DNA of 64,000 bases, taken from NCBI GenBank assembly GCA_021775915.1, contig JAJFGW010000035.1:1-64000 (forward strand), read 5' to 3'. Below the pieces are notes generated by a model that ran no database searches, had not been told where the DNA came from, and saw only the letters and a list, made by a program, of their open reading frames with translations. This document shows, piece by piece, positions 44,569 through 53,479 of the stretch. The number at the start of each line of letters is the position of its first letter. Position 1 is the first letter of the stretch. This DNA comes from Alphaproteobacteria bacterium (lineage in GTDB: Bacteria; Pseudomonadota; Alphaproteobacteria; Micavibrionales; Micavibrionaceae). The position numbers were made by a program, and so were the translations under genes.

Positions 44569-45174
44569 ATGATGATTACGGCTTCCTGCGAACAGGGAAC
44601 AACGGAATGGCAACAGGCGCGGTGCGGCGTTGTTACGGCCTCTAATTTCAAACTTGTCCTGACCAAAGGAAAAGGTAAAACCCGCAAAGCCTATATGATG
44701 CGACTCATCGAGGAAAAAAGGACAGGTCGCCCGACAGAAAGCTACTGGAGCGATGCCATGAAACGTGGAACAGATCTGGAACCCCGCGCCCGCAAGGCTT
44801 ATGAGACAACCACAGGCAACGGTGTCAAAGAAGTCGGTATTAACTTTCTTGATGAAAGACGCCGGGTTGGCGCTTCACCGGACGGACTGATCGACCACGA
44901 TGGCGGGCTGGAAATCAAATGCCCGCTCGTGAGCACCCACACCAAATATCTACAAAGCGGCCGCATCCCTGCGCAATATGTGCCGCAGGTGCAGGGCAAT
45001 TTATGGGTTAGTGGCCGGGAATGGTGGGATTTTGCAAGCTTTGCCCCGGAAATGCCACCCGAAGAACAAATTGTGATCTACCGCGCCTACCGGGATGAAG
45101 ACTACATCTCCCGGCTTAAATCCGAAGTTGAACAGTTTGTCGAAGAGCTGGATCAAATTATCGGTGCAATTTAA
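44569..45174 (+). CDS. YqaJ-type viral recombinase/exonuclease
   Basis: A 201-residue nuclease of the lambda-exonuclease/YqaJ family, acting on DNA ends in phage recombination. Seen: TEWQQARCGVVTASNF near 12-27, RGTDLEPRARKAYE near 65-78 and the PD-(D/E)XK core GASPDGLIDHDGGLEIKCP near 99-117. A downstream glutamine motif (YVPQVQGNLWVSG) follows. The tandem ATG start is 3 nt after pepN. No phage structural or beta-type annealing gene is nearby, so it is a lone domesticated or remnant phage gene. Confidence 0.85.
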   Translation: MMITASCEQGTTEWQQARCGVVTASNFKLVLTKGKGKTRKAYMMRLIEEKRTGRPTESYWSDAMKRGTDLEPRARKAYETTTGNGVKEVGINFLDERRRVGASPDGLIDHDGGLEIKCPLVSTHTKYLQSGRIPAQYVPQVQGNLWVSGREWWDFASFAPEMPPEEQIVIYRAYRDEDYISRLKSEVEQFVEELDQIIGAI

Positions 45175-45224
45175 AACGACAATCCTTTCCATTCTTTAAC
45201 GACTCAGGCAGACTTGTGTATGTA

Positions 45225-45872
45225 ATGTCTGGGAACACCGCACTAAAAATAAAAAAAGAGGCGCCAAGCCTTAAAATAGAAAAACAATATGACGGCGCCG
45301 TTTGCGGTGTTGATGAGGTTGGGCGTGGGCCTTTGGCCGGGCCGGTTTTGGCGTCTTGCGTTTATATCCCTAAAACTATGTATCGCCGCCGTTTCCTGCA
45401 TGAAATCAATGACAGTAAAAAACTTAACGTCAAAAAGCGCGAAGCCTTATTCTTACAAATCAGAAAGCATTGCAGCTTTGGCATTGGCATGGCCTCTCAC
45501 GAAGAAGTGGATACATTAAATATTCACCACGCAACATTACTCGCCATGCGCCGCGCGTATCTAAATTTACAGAATGATTTTGAGGTGCGTCCCGAAATGG
45601 CGCTCATAGACGGAAAATTCACCCCAGACCTTTCATGCTCCTGCAAAGCCATCATAAAGGGCGACAGTATTTCAACCTCCATCGCCGCTGCGTCCATCAT
45701 GGCTAAAGTCACGCGCGACCGAATTATGGAGCGCCTGCATCAGGAACACCCCTATTATGGTTGGGATCATAACTCCGGCTACGGCACGCCGGAGCATTTG
45801 AACGGAATCAAGGCCCATGGCATCACGCCTTATCACCGCCAAAGCTTCGCGCCTGTAAAAAACGCGCTGTAA
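45225..45872 (+). CDS. rnhB: Ribonuclease HII
   Basis: RNase HII of 215 residues, removing ribonucleotides and RNA primers from DNA. Catalytic DEVGRGPLAGPV with the acidic pair is near 30-41. Also seen are INDSKKLN, ALIDGK (third acid), KGDSISTSIAAASIMAKVTR and the C-terminal YGWDHNSGYGTPEH. A GTG three codons upstream is an alternative start. rnhB beside ccrM is a common alphaproteobacterial pairing. Confidence 0.96.
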   Translation: MSGNTALKIKKEAPSLKIEKQYDGAVCGVDEVGRGPLAGPVLASCVYIPKTMYRRRFLHEINDSKKLNVKKREALFLQIRKHCSFGIGMASHEEVDTLNIHHATLLAMRRAYLNLQNDFEVRPEMALIDGKFTPDLSCSCKAIIKGDSISTSIAAASIMAKVTRDRIMERLHQEHPYYGWDHNSGYGTPEHLNGIKAHGITPYHRQSFAPVKNAL

Positions 45873-45880
45873 AATCTTCG

Positions 45881-45954
45881 GACTCAATATAGACTCCTTT
45901 CTTAAGACTCAAGCACAACATATTGACTCCACACAAAGAATCGCAATTTTTTTC

Positions 45955-45978
<24 letters not shown>
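45881..45978. promoter_or_regulatory. Seven-site GANTC cluster upstream of ccrM
   Basis: GANTC, the CcrM recognition sequence, occurs at 45881 (GACTC), 45892 (GACTC), 45906 (GACTC), 45925 (GACTC), 45938 (GAATC), 45963 (GAATC) and 45974 (GACTC). That is seven sites in 98 bp, where a random sequence would hold about 0.4. They fill the rnhB-ccrM gap and cover the predicted promoter. In Caulobacter, GANTC sites in the ccrM leader tune its repression by methylation. This cluster is denser and suggests stronger autoregulation. Confidence 0.85.
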
Positions 45979-47119
<1,141 letters not shown>

Positions 47120-47131
47120 GCTCAAAGCTTT

Positions 47132-47497
47132 ATGGAAGAAAACTACACAAAAATTATTGTTAAAAATCTCAGGATGGATATGTCCATTGGCGTCCATGAC
47201 CATGAGAAAACCAAAGAACAGCAGGTTATTGTCACTGTTGAGGTTAACGTTGAAAGAAACCCTGATTGGGAAGCAGACTCAATTGATAACGTTCTCAACT
47301 ATGAATCTATTGTTTCTGCGATCAAAGATATAGCAAAGCGCGGACACATTGAACTCATTGAGACTTTTGTAGAACATATCGCCGCTTCTTGCCTACAAGA
47401 CCCCGCTATAAAAGACGCAAGAGTCCGCGTAGAAAAGCCCGATATATTTCCCTTCATGGATTCTATCGCTGTCGAGATATTCAGAAGCAAAGGTTAA
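47132..47497 (+). CDS. folB: Dihydroneopterin aldolase
   Basis: Folate-pathway aldolase/epimerase of 121 residues, forming 6-hydroxymethyl-dihydropterin. Seen: KIIVKNLRMDMSIGVHDHEK at the start, VLNYESIV, the catalytic glutamate in LIETFVEHIAASCL and VRVEKPDIFPFMDSIAVEI. It lies 12 nt after ccrM. The final 4 nt overlap the convergent exported protein. Confidence 0.93.
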   Translation: MEENYTKIIVKNLRMDMSIGVHDHEKTKEQQVIVTVEVNVERNPDWEADSIDNVLNYESIVSAIKDIAKRGHIELIETFVEHIAASCLQDPAIKDARVRVEKPDIFPFMDSIAVEIFRSKG

Positions 47498-48384
47498 GGC
47501 GTTTCTCCTACAACCTTGCCATCAGATTTTTTTCTCAGTCGGCGAAACCGCTTTTCCCTAAGGTCTTTATAATACAGGGGCTTGAGCTTTTTTTCATCCG
47601 CATAAACTTCATACCCATCCAATCGGCCAAAAACCACGGCTCGCAACTCACCGCCACGAACGCGTAAAGTGTTTTTATATTGGGTTATACGCACCTTCAG
47701 CCTCAAAAAAGCCATGCGTTCATATTTACGCACCTGAAGTTTTAAAGGTAAATTATCGTAGGCTATTTTTGAATCTTCAAGAAAAAGATGCGCCAACTCC
47801 GGCTTCATTGGGACTTTTTCTACAACCAGAGGCCTGTTTAGAACGATAATCAAATTAGGCGGATACTCATAGATTTCGCCTTTTCTTCCACAGGTCTCCT
47901 TATAAGCCTCATTATTCATTGCAAAGTCCAGACGTCGTAATCCGGCAATTCTACTATCTGAAGAAAGCTCAAACACTTCATTTTCAATGTCATAACGATC
48001 AAGGGAAATAGGAACAATCAACTCAAGCCTCGTGGGAAACTCGTTCATATTATTGAGAATATGTTCGCGCGTGGCTTTCCTAATTTTCTTCCACTCAAAA
48101 TCATCATGATAATTTTGGAGGTAAAGATTGCACTCATTGATCATAAGGTAAGAATCAAGCAAGTCGTCTTCCTCTATATCCAGCTTGCCTATAGCCCAAT
48201 ATAGTTTAGACAGATTCTCTACATCAGGAGGGACATACTCATCCTCTATTCCTTTTATAATATTTTGAATAACGTGATGGTCCTGCTTAAGTAAAGCTTC
48301 ATCATCGGCGGCATACACAGCAAAACCTGCAGTCAGCGCCGCAAACAGAAAAAGAGATATGTATAAAAAGTAACGAATATTCAT
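47494..48384 (-). CDS. Exported hypothetical protein
   Basis: No family recognised with confidence. A 296-residue protein with a Sec signal peptide (1-26, ending AVYAA). The mature part is acidic and helical near the start (LLKQDHHVIQNIIKGIEDEY), with mixed alpha/beta in the middle. Two cysteines (near 84 and 171) could pair. The basic C-terminus is rich in Arg and Lys (LREKRFRRLRKKSDGK). It is probably periplasmic. It lies 15 nt downstream of mutY on the same strand and may share its transcript. Confidence 0.7.
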   Translation of the reverse strand: MNIRYFLYISLFLFAALTAGFAVYAADDEALLKQDHHVIQNIIKGIEDEYVPPDVENLSKLYWAIGKLDIEEDDLLDSYLMINECNLYLQNYHDDFEWKKIRKATREHILNNMNEFPTRLELIVPISLDRYDIENEVFELSSDSRIAGLRRLDFAMNNEAYKETCGRKGEIYEYPPNLIIVLNRPLVVEKVPMKPELAHLFLEDSKIAYDNLPLKLQVRKYERMAFLRLKVRITQYKNTLRVRGGELRAVVFGRLDGYEVYADEKKLKPLYYKDLREKRFRRLRKKSDGKVVGETP

Positions 48385-48399
48385 ATAAGATGCCTAACC

Positions 48400-49479
48400 C
48401 TAAGTGTTATTCTGAAGCATAAGTCTTACAAATTTTTTAAAAAGAGTGGGTAATCCCAGTTTTTCAAGTTCTTTTGTGTCAATCCATTGCCACTCCACAC
48501 CACTAAACGATTTTTTATCTTTTATATCAGCATGTTGCCCACTTAACTCTAAATCAAAATGCGTAAAACTATGATAAATCTTTAGAGCCTTATTTGCATT
48601 AAAGCCAGCTTTTGTAAAAACACCTTCATGTTTAAGGTCTTTTTTGTCCGCTTCCCATGTACTCGTCGGCAACCCCAACATACCTCCCAGCATACCACTT
48701 TCGGGCCTCCTCTCAAAAAGAACCTGCCCTTTTTCGTTTGAAACCCAATAAATATAGCCATACTTTTGCGGTTTATCCTTTTTGGCCCTTCTTTTTGGCA
48801 GCTCACTCTGAATATCCAGTTCGTAACCCTGACAGCCTTTCTTCAAAGGACATTGCCCGCACCCCGGTGATTTTGGCGTGCATATAGTTGCCCCCAAATC
48901 CATCATTCCCTGTGCAAAGTCACCGGGCCTGTCTATGCGCCCTTCTGACAGAGCCGCGGCGTAACGCCTTATAATAGGCTTGCTGTCCGGCAAAGGCTCT
49001 GTAATGGCAAAGTATCGGGATATGACCCGCTCTACATTACCATCCACAACAGTTGCAGGCTTATCAAAGGCAATCGACATTATCGCTGCGCTGGTATAAT
49101 CACCTATGCCGGGCAGCTTTTTTAGCTCTACCTGCTCTGCCGGAAAACACCCCTTTAAATCCTGAGAGACAACTCCTGCGCATTTATACAAATTTCTGGC
49201 GCGGGCATAGTATCCAAGCCCGGCCCAGCTCTCCATAACATCGTTCTGATTAGCGGCAGCAAGCTCATGAATTGTCGGCCATTTTTCCACAAATTTCTGA
49301 AAATAGGGGATAACTGCGGCAACAACGGTTTGCTGTAACATAATTTCAGAAAGCCACACATGGTAGGGATCGGGCGTAAGCCCCCTGCCCGCGCGCCACG
49401 GTAACGCACGCCGGTGGCCATCATACCACGACAACAAAGCCTGCCGAAAGCCATCGACATTAGCGGCAGAAATCTTCAT
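48400..49479 (-). CDS. mutY: Adenine DNA glycosylase MutY
   Basis: Base-excision repair glycosylase of 359 residues, removing adenine opposite 8-oxoguanine. N-terminal domain: SEIMLQQTVVAAVIPYF (catalytic glutamate region), helix-hairpin-helix LPGIGDYTSAAI, VDGNVERVISR and the iron-sulfur cluster C-X6-C-X2-C-X5-C in CTPKSPGCGQCPLKKGC. The C-terminal NUDIX-like domain (about 228-355) recognises 8-oxoG. The ATG at 49479 has CAGGG 4-5 nt upstream. Longer starts overlap the divergent DUF721 gene. Confidence 0.95.
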   Translation of the reverse strand: MKISAANVDGFRQALLSWYDGHRRALPWRAGRGLTPDPYHVWLSEIMLQQTVVAAVIPYFQKFVEKWPTIHELAAANQNDVMESWAGLGYYARARNLYKCAGVVSQDLKGCFPAEQVELKKLPGIGDYTSAAIMSIAFDKPATVVDGNVERVISRYFAITEPLPDSKPIIRRYAAALSEGRIDRPGDFAQGMMDLGATICTPKSPGCGQCPLKKGCQGYELDIQSELPKRRAKKDKPQKYGYIYWVSNEKGQVLFERRPESGMLGGMLGLPTSTWEADKKDLKHEGVFTKAGFNANKALKIYHSFTHFDLELSGQHADIKDKKSFSGVEWQWIDTKELEKLGLPTLFKKFVRLMLQNNT

Positions 49480-49519
49480 AATGCCCTGCGATTTCTTTTT
49501 ACATTGGGGTTTAGCTGTC

Positions 49520-50005
49520 ATGTATGGCCTTAAATTGCTTTCTGAAGCGATACCAAAAGTTACCGGTAAAGTGTTCAGCCGGAAATATACCATGCTGGGG
49601 CGTCTTGTCACGCGCTGGAACGATGTTGTCGGCGAAGAGCTGGCGAACAAGACTCAGCCTGTTAAAATCCGCTACTTCAAAAGTAAAAAGAGCAAAGAAA
49701 AACCTACCGCTTCTCTGGATATAGCCTGTTCAAGCGCAGAAGCCACCGCGCTGCACTATCAGAAAGACCTTATACTGGAACGTATCAACCAGATTTTCGG
49801 GGACAGCTGGATCACCGCCATTCGCTTTGTACCCATAGCGGCAAACGCCGACACACTTAAAAATAGACGCCCAACACCCTCTAAACCCTTGACCTCGGAA
49901 GAAAAAGAGCATCTATCTACAGTGCTTGAAAATATAAACGATCCCGACTTACAGGAAAAATTAGAAAGTCTTGGCACAGCAATTTTGCAAGACAAGCAAT
50001 CTTGA
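49520..50005 (+). CDS. DUF721 (DciA-like) protein
   Basis: A 161-residue DUF721 protein. The N-terminal half has LLSEAIPKVTGKVF and LGRLVTRWNDVVGEELANKT, the conserved core. The C-terminal region is charged. DciA members recruit the replicative helicase DnaB in bacteria without DnaC-type loaders, and this copy may do so. The ATG at 49520 starts the family sequence (MYGLKLLSEA), so the earlier in-frame ATG at 49481 is rejected. Divergent from mutY, as in many alphaproteobacteria. Confidence 0.85.
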   Translation: MYGLKLLSEAIPKVTGKVFSRKYTMLGRLVTRWNDVVGEELANKTQPVKIRYFKSKKSKEKPTASLDIACSSAEATALHYQKDLILERINQIFGDSWITAIRFVPIAANADTLKNRRPTPSKPLTSEEKEHLSTVLENINDPDLQEKLESLGTAILQDKQS

Positions 50006-50047
50006 ACTATAAGTTTTCTCTAATTTATGACTTAAGGAATAACGCGC

Positions 50048-50614
50048 ATGAAAGTAACGGCAATAACATTACGAAATGGCAATGTCATCGACCGTGACGG
50101 CAGGCTTTACGTTGTAACGAAATACGAAATCATACAGCCTGGCAAAGGAAACTCCGTTACCCAGGTGGAGATGAAAGATCTGCGCACCGGTTCAAAAGAT
50201 AATATCCGCTACCGTACGCAGGAAACAGTCGAACGCGTACGGCTTGAACAGGACGATTACCAGTTCTTATTTCTCAGCGATGGTCGTTACACTTTCATGC
50301 ATAACGAAAACTATGAACAGGTTGAGGTATCCGAAGAGATTATTGGTGAGCCAAAACAATTTCTTCAGGAAGGCATGACTGTGGTCATTGAAACGTATGA
50401 AGGTGAACCACTGAGCTTAAAGCTGCCAGATACCGTTATCATGGAAATAACCGAGGCTGAGCCCGTTGTTAAAGGCCAAACAGCAACAACCTCTTATAAA
50501 CCCGCTATTTTAGAAAATGGCGCGAAAGTTATGGTTCCTCCTCACATAGAAGCCGGAACCCGCATTGTTGTTAAAACTGAAGATTCCTCTTACGTAGAAA
50601 GGGCAAAAAGCTAA
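50048..50614 (+). CDS. efp: Elongation factor P
   Basis: Translation factor of 188 residues that relieves stalling at proline stretches. Three beta-barrel domains of standard length. The loop QPGKGNS carries the conserved lysine (K33) that is post-translationally modified in many species. Further signatures are DLRTGSKDNIRYR and GEPLSLKLPDTVIMEI. AAGGA lies 9 nt before ATG. It overlaps the next start by 1 nt (TAATG). EpmA/EpmB-type modification genes are not in the window. Confidence 0.97.
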   Translation: MKVTAITLRNGNVIDRDGRLYVVTKYEIIQPGKGNSVTQVEMKDLRTGSKDNIRYRTQETVERVRLEQDDYQFLFLSDGRYTFMHNENYEQVEVSEEIIGEPKQFLQEGMTVVIETYEGEPLSLKLPDTVIMEITEAEPVVKGQTATTSYKPAILENGAKVMVPPHIEAGTRIVVKTEDSSYVERAKS

Positions 50615-51420
50615 TGGCTTTGTCACCTAACATTAACGTCATGATAAAAGCTGCTGAAAAAGCAGGAAGATCTCTTGTTCGCGACTTCGGAGAAGTCGAG
50701 CAACTGCAAGTTTCTCGCAAGGGGCCGGGAGATTTTGTTTCTGCTGCTGACCTTCGTGCAGAAGAGATAATTTTCTATGAACTTAGCAAAGCACGGTCCG
50801 ATTTTGGCTTCCTGATGGAAGAACGCGGACGGGCTGGAAACAAAGACTCAGAAAGTATTTGGATCGTTGATCCACTTGATGGCACAAGTAATTTCTTGCA
50901 TGGCGTACCGCATTGGTGTATTTCCATAGGACTGGAAGAAAAAGGTGAGATCGTGGCTGGTATTGTTCATGACCCCATCAAGGATGAGACATTCCGCGCC
51001 GAAAAAGGCAATGGTGCGTTTTTTCGCAATAAACGACTGCGGGTCTCAGGCAGAAACACAATGGACGGTGCCATGATTGCCTGCGGGCAACCGGCAGGAA
51101 CAGAAAACGATCTGTTCATTCAGGAATATGCAGCTCTTTTAGCGCAGGCTCCTGGAATACGCCGCTTTGGCGCTGCTGCCCTTGATTTGGCTTATGTTGC
51201 AGCCGGACGCCTTGAAGGTTTTTGGGAACGCGGCTTAAAACCGTGGGATATGGCAGCAGGAACCATTATCATCAGGGAAGCTGGTGGTATGATTTCAGAT
51301 ATAGAAGGTAAAAAGACAAACCCTGTTCATGAAGGTAATGTTCTAGCCGCCAATGCCGAAATGTATGATGAGTTAAAAAAGATTTTGAATGGCGTTAAAC
51401 AGAAAAAAAATGCAGCGTGA
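50614..51420 (+). CDS. suhB: Inositol-1-monophosphatase, SuhB-like
   Basis: A 268-residue phosphatase. Metal motifs LMEERG near 68, WIVDPLDGTSNFLHGVPH near 88-105 and KPWDMAAGTIIIREAGGMI near 208. This is the canonical SuhB layout, closer to the family type than the paralogue at 13252. SuhB can also affect rRNA transcription antitermination. It is translationally coupled to efp. Confidence 0.92.
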   Translation: MALSPNINVMIKAAEKAGRSLVRDFGEVEQLQVSRKGPGDFVSAADLRAEEIIFYELSKARSDFGFLMEERGRAGNKDSESIWIVDPLDGTSNFLHGVPHWCISIGLEEKGEIVAGIVHDPIKDETFRAEKGNGAFFRNKRLRVSGRNTMDGAMIACGQPAGTENDLFIQEYAALLAQAPGIRRFGAAALDLAYVAAGRLEGFWERGLKPWDMAAGTIIIREAGGMISDIEGKKTNPVHEGNVLAANAEMYDELKKILNGVKQKKNAA

Positions 51421-52642
51421 CAAGAGCAGGTTTTATCTTGTCTTATTTGCCTTTCTGACCTTGTTTGTCAGTGCGCAAACCTATGGACAGGACGAACCTC
51501 CGGTTCAAATTAATATGGACGTTCTAAATGCTATCAACCCTGCTGCCGGCGCGCAAAATTACTACTCCACTCCTGTCCCGGCTCCAGCAACCCCGCGAAA
51601 GCCTTCGCTGACAAAACGTGATTTTGTTTCTTTTCCTGTCACTATTAAAGACCGCACAGAGCGGCGCGACCCCTCTTTGAAAAAAACACCGGCTTATGTA
51701 GATAAACCTGCAGAAAAGAAGCCTGCAATCAACGTCATTCTTCCTGATTTCAAGCCCGTGAAAATCGTAAAACGGAAACCTAAAGTAAAAGTTCCCGTTC
51801 CTCCCAGACGTCCGGTCGCTCTAATAAAAGAAGCGCCCCCAAGCGATTTGAGCATCGGCGGTATGATTATGCCTGCGGTTCCGCCACAAGTGGTGCAAGC
51901 CGAAACACTTAGCCCGCCAAAAACAGCCAAAGAAACAACAAAAATTGTCAGCAACGACCCTCTGACAAAACAGCTTATTGTCCCGAACAGACAGGCAATG
52001 GTCACCAGCATAGAAGCCATAGCCGCCCTTGCCGACGCTTTAATGCCCGCGACCTCTGTTACGTCTTCTACCCCTATCCAGCAACAGCGGCGGCCACAGC
52101 GGGTTAAAATCAGCTACGCCCCCATCCCTGCCCGTAAACCAAAAATGGCAAATAGTGTCATCGCAGAGATCGAGCAAGCAATCAGCCTGGATTCCATTGA
52201 ACCGACAGCAGGAACAACCGGCATAAAGGTCGCATCTCTGGTTGATATTACAGAGGCCGCCCCGACACAGCTCTCTAAAAAAAGAATTCCGCGTAACCCG
52301 CCGGAAAATGGCTTTGAACTGGAATATATATCCCTGCCTTTCTCCCCCGGCACCACAGCGCTGGACGAAGATGTGACGGGCTCATTAAACCAGGACATTA
52401 TTCCTCTCCTTAAAAACAACCCGCAATGGCGGCTACAAATTCAGGCATTTGCAGGAAAAACAGACGATAGTCTTAAAAATGCCCGCCGAACGTCCTTGTC
52501 CCGCGCTCTGTCCATACGCTCTCACCTTCTGGATCAGGGCATCGAGGCAAGGCGTATGGATGTGCGGGCTCTGGGTATGCAAACAGACCGCAACCCCGTG
52601 GATCGCGTAGATTTTGTCTTCTTTGATCCCGCACAAAAATAA
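51410..52642 (+). CDS. Exported OmpA-like protein with Pro/Lys-rich linker
   Basis: A 410-residue protein. The signal peptide is about 1-27 (YLVLFAFLTLFVSAQTYG). A long low-complexity, basic and proline-rich region (about 45-290, with PKVKVPVPPRRPV and many Pro-Lys pairs) leads to a C-terminal OmpA-like domain (about 305-405: SLPFSPGTTALDED, LKNNPQWRLQIQAFAGKTDD, LSRALSIRSHLLDQGIEARR). The TD and LSxxRA-type residues for peptidoglycan binding are roughly kept, but the loop is shortened. It may span periplasm and cell wall. ATG at 51410 overlaps suhB by 11 nt. Confidence 0.72.
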   Translation: MQRDKSRFYLVLFAFLTLFVSAQTYGQDEPPVQINMDVLNAINPAAGAQNYYSTPVPAPATPRKPSLTKRDFVSFPVTIKDRTERRDPSLKKTPAYVDKPAEKKPAINVILPDFKPVKIVKRKPKVKVPVPPRRPVALIKEAPPSDLSIGGMIMPAVPPQVVQAETLSPPKTAKETTKIVSNDPLTKQLIVPNRQAMVTSIEAIAALADALMPATSVTSSTPIQQQRRPQRVKISYAPIPARKPKMANSVIAEIEQAISLDSIEPTAGTTGIKVASLVDITEAAPTQLSKKRIPRNPPENGFELEYISLPFSPGTTALDEDVTGSLNQDIIPLLKNNPQWRLQIQAFAGKTDDSLKNARRTSLSRALSIRSHLLDQGIEARRMDVRALGMQTDRNPVDRVDFVFFDPAQK

Positions 52643-52657
52643 AAAACAAGACGCGCT

Positions 52658-52666
52658 TGTGGATAA
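52658..52666 (+). promoter_or_regulatory. Perfect DnaA box (TGTGGATAA)
   Basis: Exact consensus in the 141-bp gap between the OmpA-like gene and the DsbA-like gene, 117 bp upstream of the latter's ATG. It has the same orientation as the copies at 36770 and 45991. Confidence 0.5.
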
Positions 52667-52694
52667 AGCAAGCCGCTAAGACCCGGTTTTATTG

Positions 52695-52713
52695 ACTTTA
52701 TTTCGAATAAAGT
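52695..52713. terminator. AT-rich perfect hairpin with T-run
   Basis: ACTTTATT at 52695-52702 is mirrored by AATAAAGT at 52706-52713 around a TCG loop, followed by TGATTTTTAG. It may terminate the efp-suhB-OmpA transcript. The low GC content of the stem makes it weak. A promoter-like TTGATT-N17-TACAGA (52713-52741) overlaps its edge and could drive the DsbA-like gene. Confidence 0.45.
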
Positions 52714-52783
52714 TGATTTTTAGAGCATAGCCCTTTACAGATATGTTCTGTCAAAATCGCAACCGTTATGGCAAGGAAAAGAC

Positions 52784-53479
52784 ATGGCCCGGCAAAAGCT
52801 CATTGGAATTACCGCTCTCGTAGCTATCGTAGCTGTGGCAGGGGTTTATATTTTACTTTCCAGCCCCGGGCAACCTGTTGCCCAAACAATGGATGAAACA
52901 ATTGAGGCTCAGGCGCCTGATACAGGCATAAACTTAGAATCCGCTCTTGCCGAACGCGCTCTGGGAAACCCGGATGCTCCTGTCACCATTGAAGAGTTCG
53001 CCTCCCTCACCTGCGGTCACTGCGCCCGCTTCTACGAAGAAACCTTTATCCAGCTTAAAGAGGCTTACATTGACACAGGAAAAGTTCGTTTTATCTATAC
53101 GGATTACCCGCTTAATGCACCCGCTTTTGACGCGGCTGTCATTGCACGCTGTTTACCGGAAGAGCGTTATTTCAAATTTATCAAATTCCTGTTTGGTTCT
53201 CAGGAAGACTGGGCCTATACAGCCGGTTACCAGAAAGCCCTCAAACAAAACGCCAAATTACTTGGGGCAACGGAAGAAGGCCTAAAATCCTGCCTGAATA
53301 ATCAGGAGTTAAGACAGGGACTGGCCGCCCGCATGCAAAAAGCCTCTATAGATCATGAGATTAAAGCAACGCCCAGCTTTGTCGTGAATGGCACAGAGGT
53401 TATAAGAGGCGGGCAGAACTTTGATGCTTTTCAAAAAATAATTGGTAAGTTACTTGAGGAAAGCAAAGCAACTAAATGA
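52784..53479 (+). CDS. DsbA-like thioredoxin-fold oxidoreductase
   Basis: A 231-residue exported or membrane-anchored thiol oxidoreductase. A hydrophobic N-terminal segment (7-25) acts as anchor or signal. Redox motif CGHC is at 77-80 within FASLTCGHCARFYEE, and cis-proline ATPSFVVNG is near 191. The helical insert is typical of DsbA/BdbD-like proteins. Its role is disulfide formation in envelope proteins. AAGGAAAAG precedes the ATG. Its stop overlaps the smc start (ATGA), the conserved DsbA-smc arrangement of the class. Confidence 0.92.
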   Translation: MARQKLIGITALVAIVAVAGVYILLSSPGQPVAQTMDETIEAQAPDTGINLESALAERALGNPDAPVTIEEFASLTCGHCARFYEETFIQLKEAYIDTGKVRFIYTDYPLNAPAFDAAVIARCLPEERYFKFIKFLFGSQEDWAYTAGYQKALKQNAKLLGATEEGLKSCLNNQELRQGLAARMQKASIDHEIKATPSFVVNGTEVIRGGQNFDAFQKIIGKLLEESKATK

